Origin: DSNY01 sp037446035 | Lineage (GTDB): Bacteria; Pseudomonadota; Gammaproteobacteria; Burkholderiales; Burkholderiaceae_F | Reading direction: 5' to 3' | Length of the DNA stretch: 11,051 bases | Assembly: GCA_037446035.1 (NCBI GenBank) | Contig: JBBIJJ010000111.1 | Span: 1 to 11,051 of the forward strand | In this document: piece after piece, positions 8,882-11,051 of the stretch | Position numbering within the stretch: the stretch's first letter is position 1 | Layout: each line of letters opens with the position of its first letter | Translations under genes and position numbers: made by a program | Notes under the pieces: generated by a model | What the model was told of the DNA's origin: nothing | The model's database searches: none | What the model saw: the letters and a program-made list of their open reading frames with translations, nothing else

Positions 8882-10093
8882 ATGACCGATTCGAGCTTTT
8901 TCCCCGACTGGCCCGCCGACTGGCCTGGCGCCCTGTCGCTGGCGCTGCTCGCGCTCGCCGCGAGCGTCGCGGGTGAGAGCGCCACGCGCTGGCGCGTGCC
9001 GCGCCTGGTCGGCTACACGCTGGCCGGCTTCGTCTTTGCGTTGCTCGCCTACGGGCTCGCACAGATCGATCTGGTCGCGATCGCGCCGGCGGATGCGGCA
9101 CTGGCGATCGACATCGCCGCCGCGCTGATCCTGTTCGATCTCGGGCAGCGCGTCTCCTGGGGCTGGCTGCAACGCAATCCGGCGCTGGCCGCCACCAGCA
9201 TTGCCGAGAGCGTGCTGACCTTCGGCGCGGTGTTCGCCGTGCTGCGTGCCATCGGCATGGCCGCGCTGCCGGCGGCGATGACCGCGGCGATCGCGATCGC
9301 GACGTCGCCCGCGGTCGTACTGGCGGTCACGCGCGAGGTGCGCGCGCAGGGCCAGGTGACCGAACGCCTGCTGCTGCTGACCGCGCTGAACTGCATCTAC
9401 GCGGTCGTGCTGTCGACGTTGCTGCTCGCGTGGGTGCACGTCGAGCGGCGTGGCGTGCTCGATATCTGGGTGCTGCAGCCGCTGTACCTGGTCGCCGGTG
9501 CGCTCGTGCTCGCCGCGGCCGCGGCGCAGGCGATGCTCGCCGTGCTGCGCTACGTCGGCCGCGAGCGCGCGAGCCAGATCGCTGTGGTGCTTGCCGCCGT
9601 TGCCGTCGTCTTCGCGCTGGCGCAGGTGCTGCGGCTGTCGCCGCTGCTCGCACTGCTGACCTTCGGCGCGTTCGCGCGCGCGTTCGACCGCGAGCGACGT
9701 CTGATGGCGGCCGACCTCGGTTTGCCGGCTGCGCTGGCCCTGTTGATCTTCTTCGCGCTGTCGTTCGCGACCGTCGACTTCTCGCTGCTCGCATCCGCGT
9801 GGCTGCCCGCACTCGCGCTCGTGCTGGTGCGCGTTGCGGCGAAGATCGGCGCGAGCGTGGCGCTCGCGCACGCCTCCGGGCTCGCGTGGCGCAAGGGTGC
9901 GTGGCTCGGCGTGGGTCTGGCGCCGATGTCGGCGGTCGCGCTGCTGCTGTCGCGCGAACTGGCGCTGGCCTATCCGCAGCTCGGCGCGCAGGTCGGCGCG
10001 GTGATCTTTTCCGCGGTGTTCGTGCTGCAGATCGGCGGCGCGCTGCTGCTCGTCTGGGCGCTGCGCGCCACCGGCGAGGCGAGGGAGGCGTGA
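8882..10093 (+). CDS. Cation:proton antiporter-like membrane protein (CPA2-like)
   Basis: This is a 403-residue inner-membrane protein with about 12 hydrophobic helices, resembling monovalent cation/proton exchangers. Family marks are RVPRLVGYTLAGF (38-50), ATSPAVVLAV (140-149) in the discontinuous helix, a basic helix RVAAKIGASVAL (317-328) with Lys321, and GVGLAPMSAVALLLSRELAL near 343-362. At the usual ion-binding pair the protein has Asn170-Cys171 (TALNCIYAVV) rather than Asn-Asp or Asp-Asp, so transport may be altered. There is no cytoplasmic TrkA-type domain. The start at ATG 8882 gives a sensible N-terminus but lacks a ribosome-binding site; TTG 8876 and ATG 8792 are in frame, the latter reading through the terminator hairpin. 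Its stop overlaps the ybdK start (TGATG), indicating coupled translation. Confidence 0.85.
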   Translation: MTDSSFFPDWPADWPGALSLALLALAASVAGESATRWRVPRLVGYTLAGFVFALLAYGLAQIDLVAIAPADAALAIDIAAALILFDLGQRVSWGWLQRNPALAATSIAESVLTFGAVFAVLRAIGMAALPAAMTAAIAIATSPAVVLAVTREVRAQGQVTERLLLLTALNCIYAVVLSTLLLAWVHVERRGVLDIWVLQPLYLVAGALVLAAAAAQAMLAVLRYVGRERASQIAVVLAAVAVVFALAQVLRLSPLLALLTFGAFARAFDRERRLMAADLGLPAALALLIFFALSFATVDFSLLASAWLPALALVLVRVAAKIGASVALAHASGLAWRKGAWLGVGLAPMSAVALLLSRELALAYPQLGAQVGAVIFSAVFVLQIGGALLLVWALRATGEAREA

Positions 10094-11051
10094 TGAGCCA
10101 GGCCACGCTGGATTTCGCCCGGTCGGAAGCGCTGACGATCGGTGTGGAGCTCGAACTGCAGATCGTCGACCGGCGCACCGGAGATCTGACGCGCGGCGCC
10201 TCGGACCTGATCCACCTGGTCGAGCGCAAGCCCTATCCCGGCGACATCAAGCCCGAGATCACCGAGAGCATGGTCGAGATCTCGACCAAGGTGCACACCG
10301 AGTTCGGTCCGTTGCGCGACGAACTGCGCGCGATCCGCGCCACGCTGGTGCAGGCCGCGGACAAGCTCGACCTGGCCATCGCCGGCGGCGGCGCGCATCC
10401 GTTCCAGCGCTGGCACGAGCGGCAGATCTTCGACCGGCCGCGCTTCCGCCACGTCGCCGGCCTGTACGGTTACCTCGCCAAGCAGTTCACCGTGTTCGGC
10501 CAACACGTGCACGTGGGCTGCGCCAGCGGCGACGCCGCGATACGCCTGCTGCACAGCCTGGCGCGTTACGTGCCGCACTTCATCGCGCTGGCGGCGTGCA
10601 GCCCGTATTACCAGGGGGTCGATACCGCGTTCGACTGCTCGCGGCTGAACACCGTGTTCGCGTTTCCGCTGTCGGGCCGCGCGCCCTTCGTCACCGACTG
10701 GGCCGGCTTCGAGGCATATTTCGCGAAGATGAAGCGGCTCGGCGTCGTCGAGAGCATGAAGGACTTCTACTGGGACATCCGCCCGAAACCCGAATACGGA
10801 ACGATTGAAATCCGCGTCTTCGATACGCCGCTGACGGTCGACCGCGCGGCGGAGCTGGCCGGCTACCTGCAGGCGGTGTGCGCGATGCTCGTCGATGCGG
10901 GCGCGCAGCCCGAGTCCGAGGACATCTATCTCACGTACAGCTACAACCGCTTCCAGGCGTGCCGCTTCGGGCTCGAAGCGCAGTTGATCGACGTCGCCTC
11001 CGGTGCCGCGATCCCGTTGCATCGCGACGTTCTCGACACGATCGAACGCTG
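10093..11051 (+). CDS. ybdK: YbdK-type carboxylate-amine ligase (GCS2 family), truncated by window end
   Basis: This belongs to the glutamate-cysteine ligase family 2. The E. coli member has weak gamma-glutamylcysteine ligase activity and its physiological substrate is unsettled. The window holds 319 codons of a protein that is usually about 370 residues, and the frame is open to the edge. Family features are GVELELQIVD (17-26), KPEITESMVEIST (53-65), GGGAHPFQRW (98-107), QFTVFGQHVHVG (131-142), CSPYYQGVDTAFDCSRLN (169-186) and DIRPKPEYGTIEIRVFDTP (228-246). These include the acidic and histidine residues expected to bind ATP and metal. The start is well set by GAGGGAGG (10081-10088) just upstream. 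The gene overlaps the antiporter stop by 1 bp, so the two are surely co-transcribed. Confidence 0.95.
   Translation, partial: MSQATLDFARSEALTIGVELELQIVDRRTGDLTRGASDLIHLVERKPYPGDIKPEITESMVEISTKVHTEFGPLRDELRAIRATLVQAADKLDLAIAGGGAHPFQRWHERQIFDRPRFRHVAGLYGYLAKQFTVFGQHVHVGCASGDAAIRLLHSLARYVPHFIALAACSPYYQGVDTAFDCSRLNTVFAFPLSGRAPFVTDWAGFEAYFAKMKRLGVVESMKDFYWDIRPKPEYGTIEIRVFDTPLTVDRAAELAGYLQAVCAMLVDAGAQPESEDIYLTYSYNRFQACRFGLEAQLIDVASGAAIPLHRDVLDTIER

Noticed and set aside
8747..9871. Minus-strand frame opposite the antiporter gene
   Set aside because: It is Arg/Gln-rich low-complexity sequence antisense to a clear membrane protein.

Overview
The window is very GC-rich DNA (roughly 70% by eye) with strong G/C bias at third codon positions. 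A divergent uvrA, an MFS gene and then ssb is an order I associate with Betaproteobacteria (Burkholderiales/Rhodocyclales). The UvrA, SSB and YbdK sequences fit that, but genus-level placement is not possible from reading alone.

Layout. Positions 1-402 hold no gene I can support. uvrA (403-3255, minus strand) encodes the damage-recognition ATPase of nucleotide excision repair. After a 434-bp divergent intergenic region, all remaining genes are on the plus strand. They are an MFS transporter of the YajR type (3690-4925), ssb (5004-5477), a MASE1-type membrane histidine kinase (5541-7196), its FixJ/LuxR-type response regulator (7186-7848, overlapping the kinase by 11 bp), a small UspA-like protein (8014-8535), a cation:proton antiporter-like membrane protein (8882-10093) and a YbdK-type carboxylate-amine ligase. 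The ligase gene overlaps the antiporter gene by 1 bp and runs off the right edge (10093-11051).

How the parts may work together. The left part is a DNA-maintenance neighbourhood (uvrA and ssb, with a transporter between them). The right part looks like an accessory signalling and stress module: two-component system, UspA-like protein, antiporter and YbdK ligase. The intergenic DNA of this right part is unusually structured. It holds (i) an octamer matching the FixJ-type box I remember (GTAMGTAG) upstream of the UspA-like gene, with a near-match upstream of the antiporter; (ii) a cluster of GGCAAG/CTTGCC half-sites just after the response-regulator gene; (iii) a textbook intrinsic terminator lying inside the 5' coding region of the kinase gene; and (iv) a long leader before the antiporter with a stem-loop, a competing antiterminator-like pairing and an intrinsic terminator.

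The antiporter carries Asn-Cys where related exchangers usually have an Asn-Asp or Asp-Asp ion-binding pair, and the UspA-like protein lacks the usual nucleotide-binding glycine motif. The best candidate for something undescribed is this signalling-antiporter-ligase module with apparent attenuation control. That is an inference from sequence layout, not a demonstrated system.
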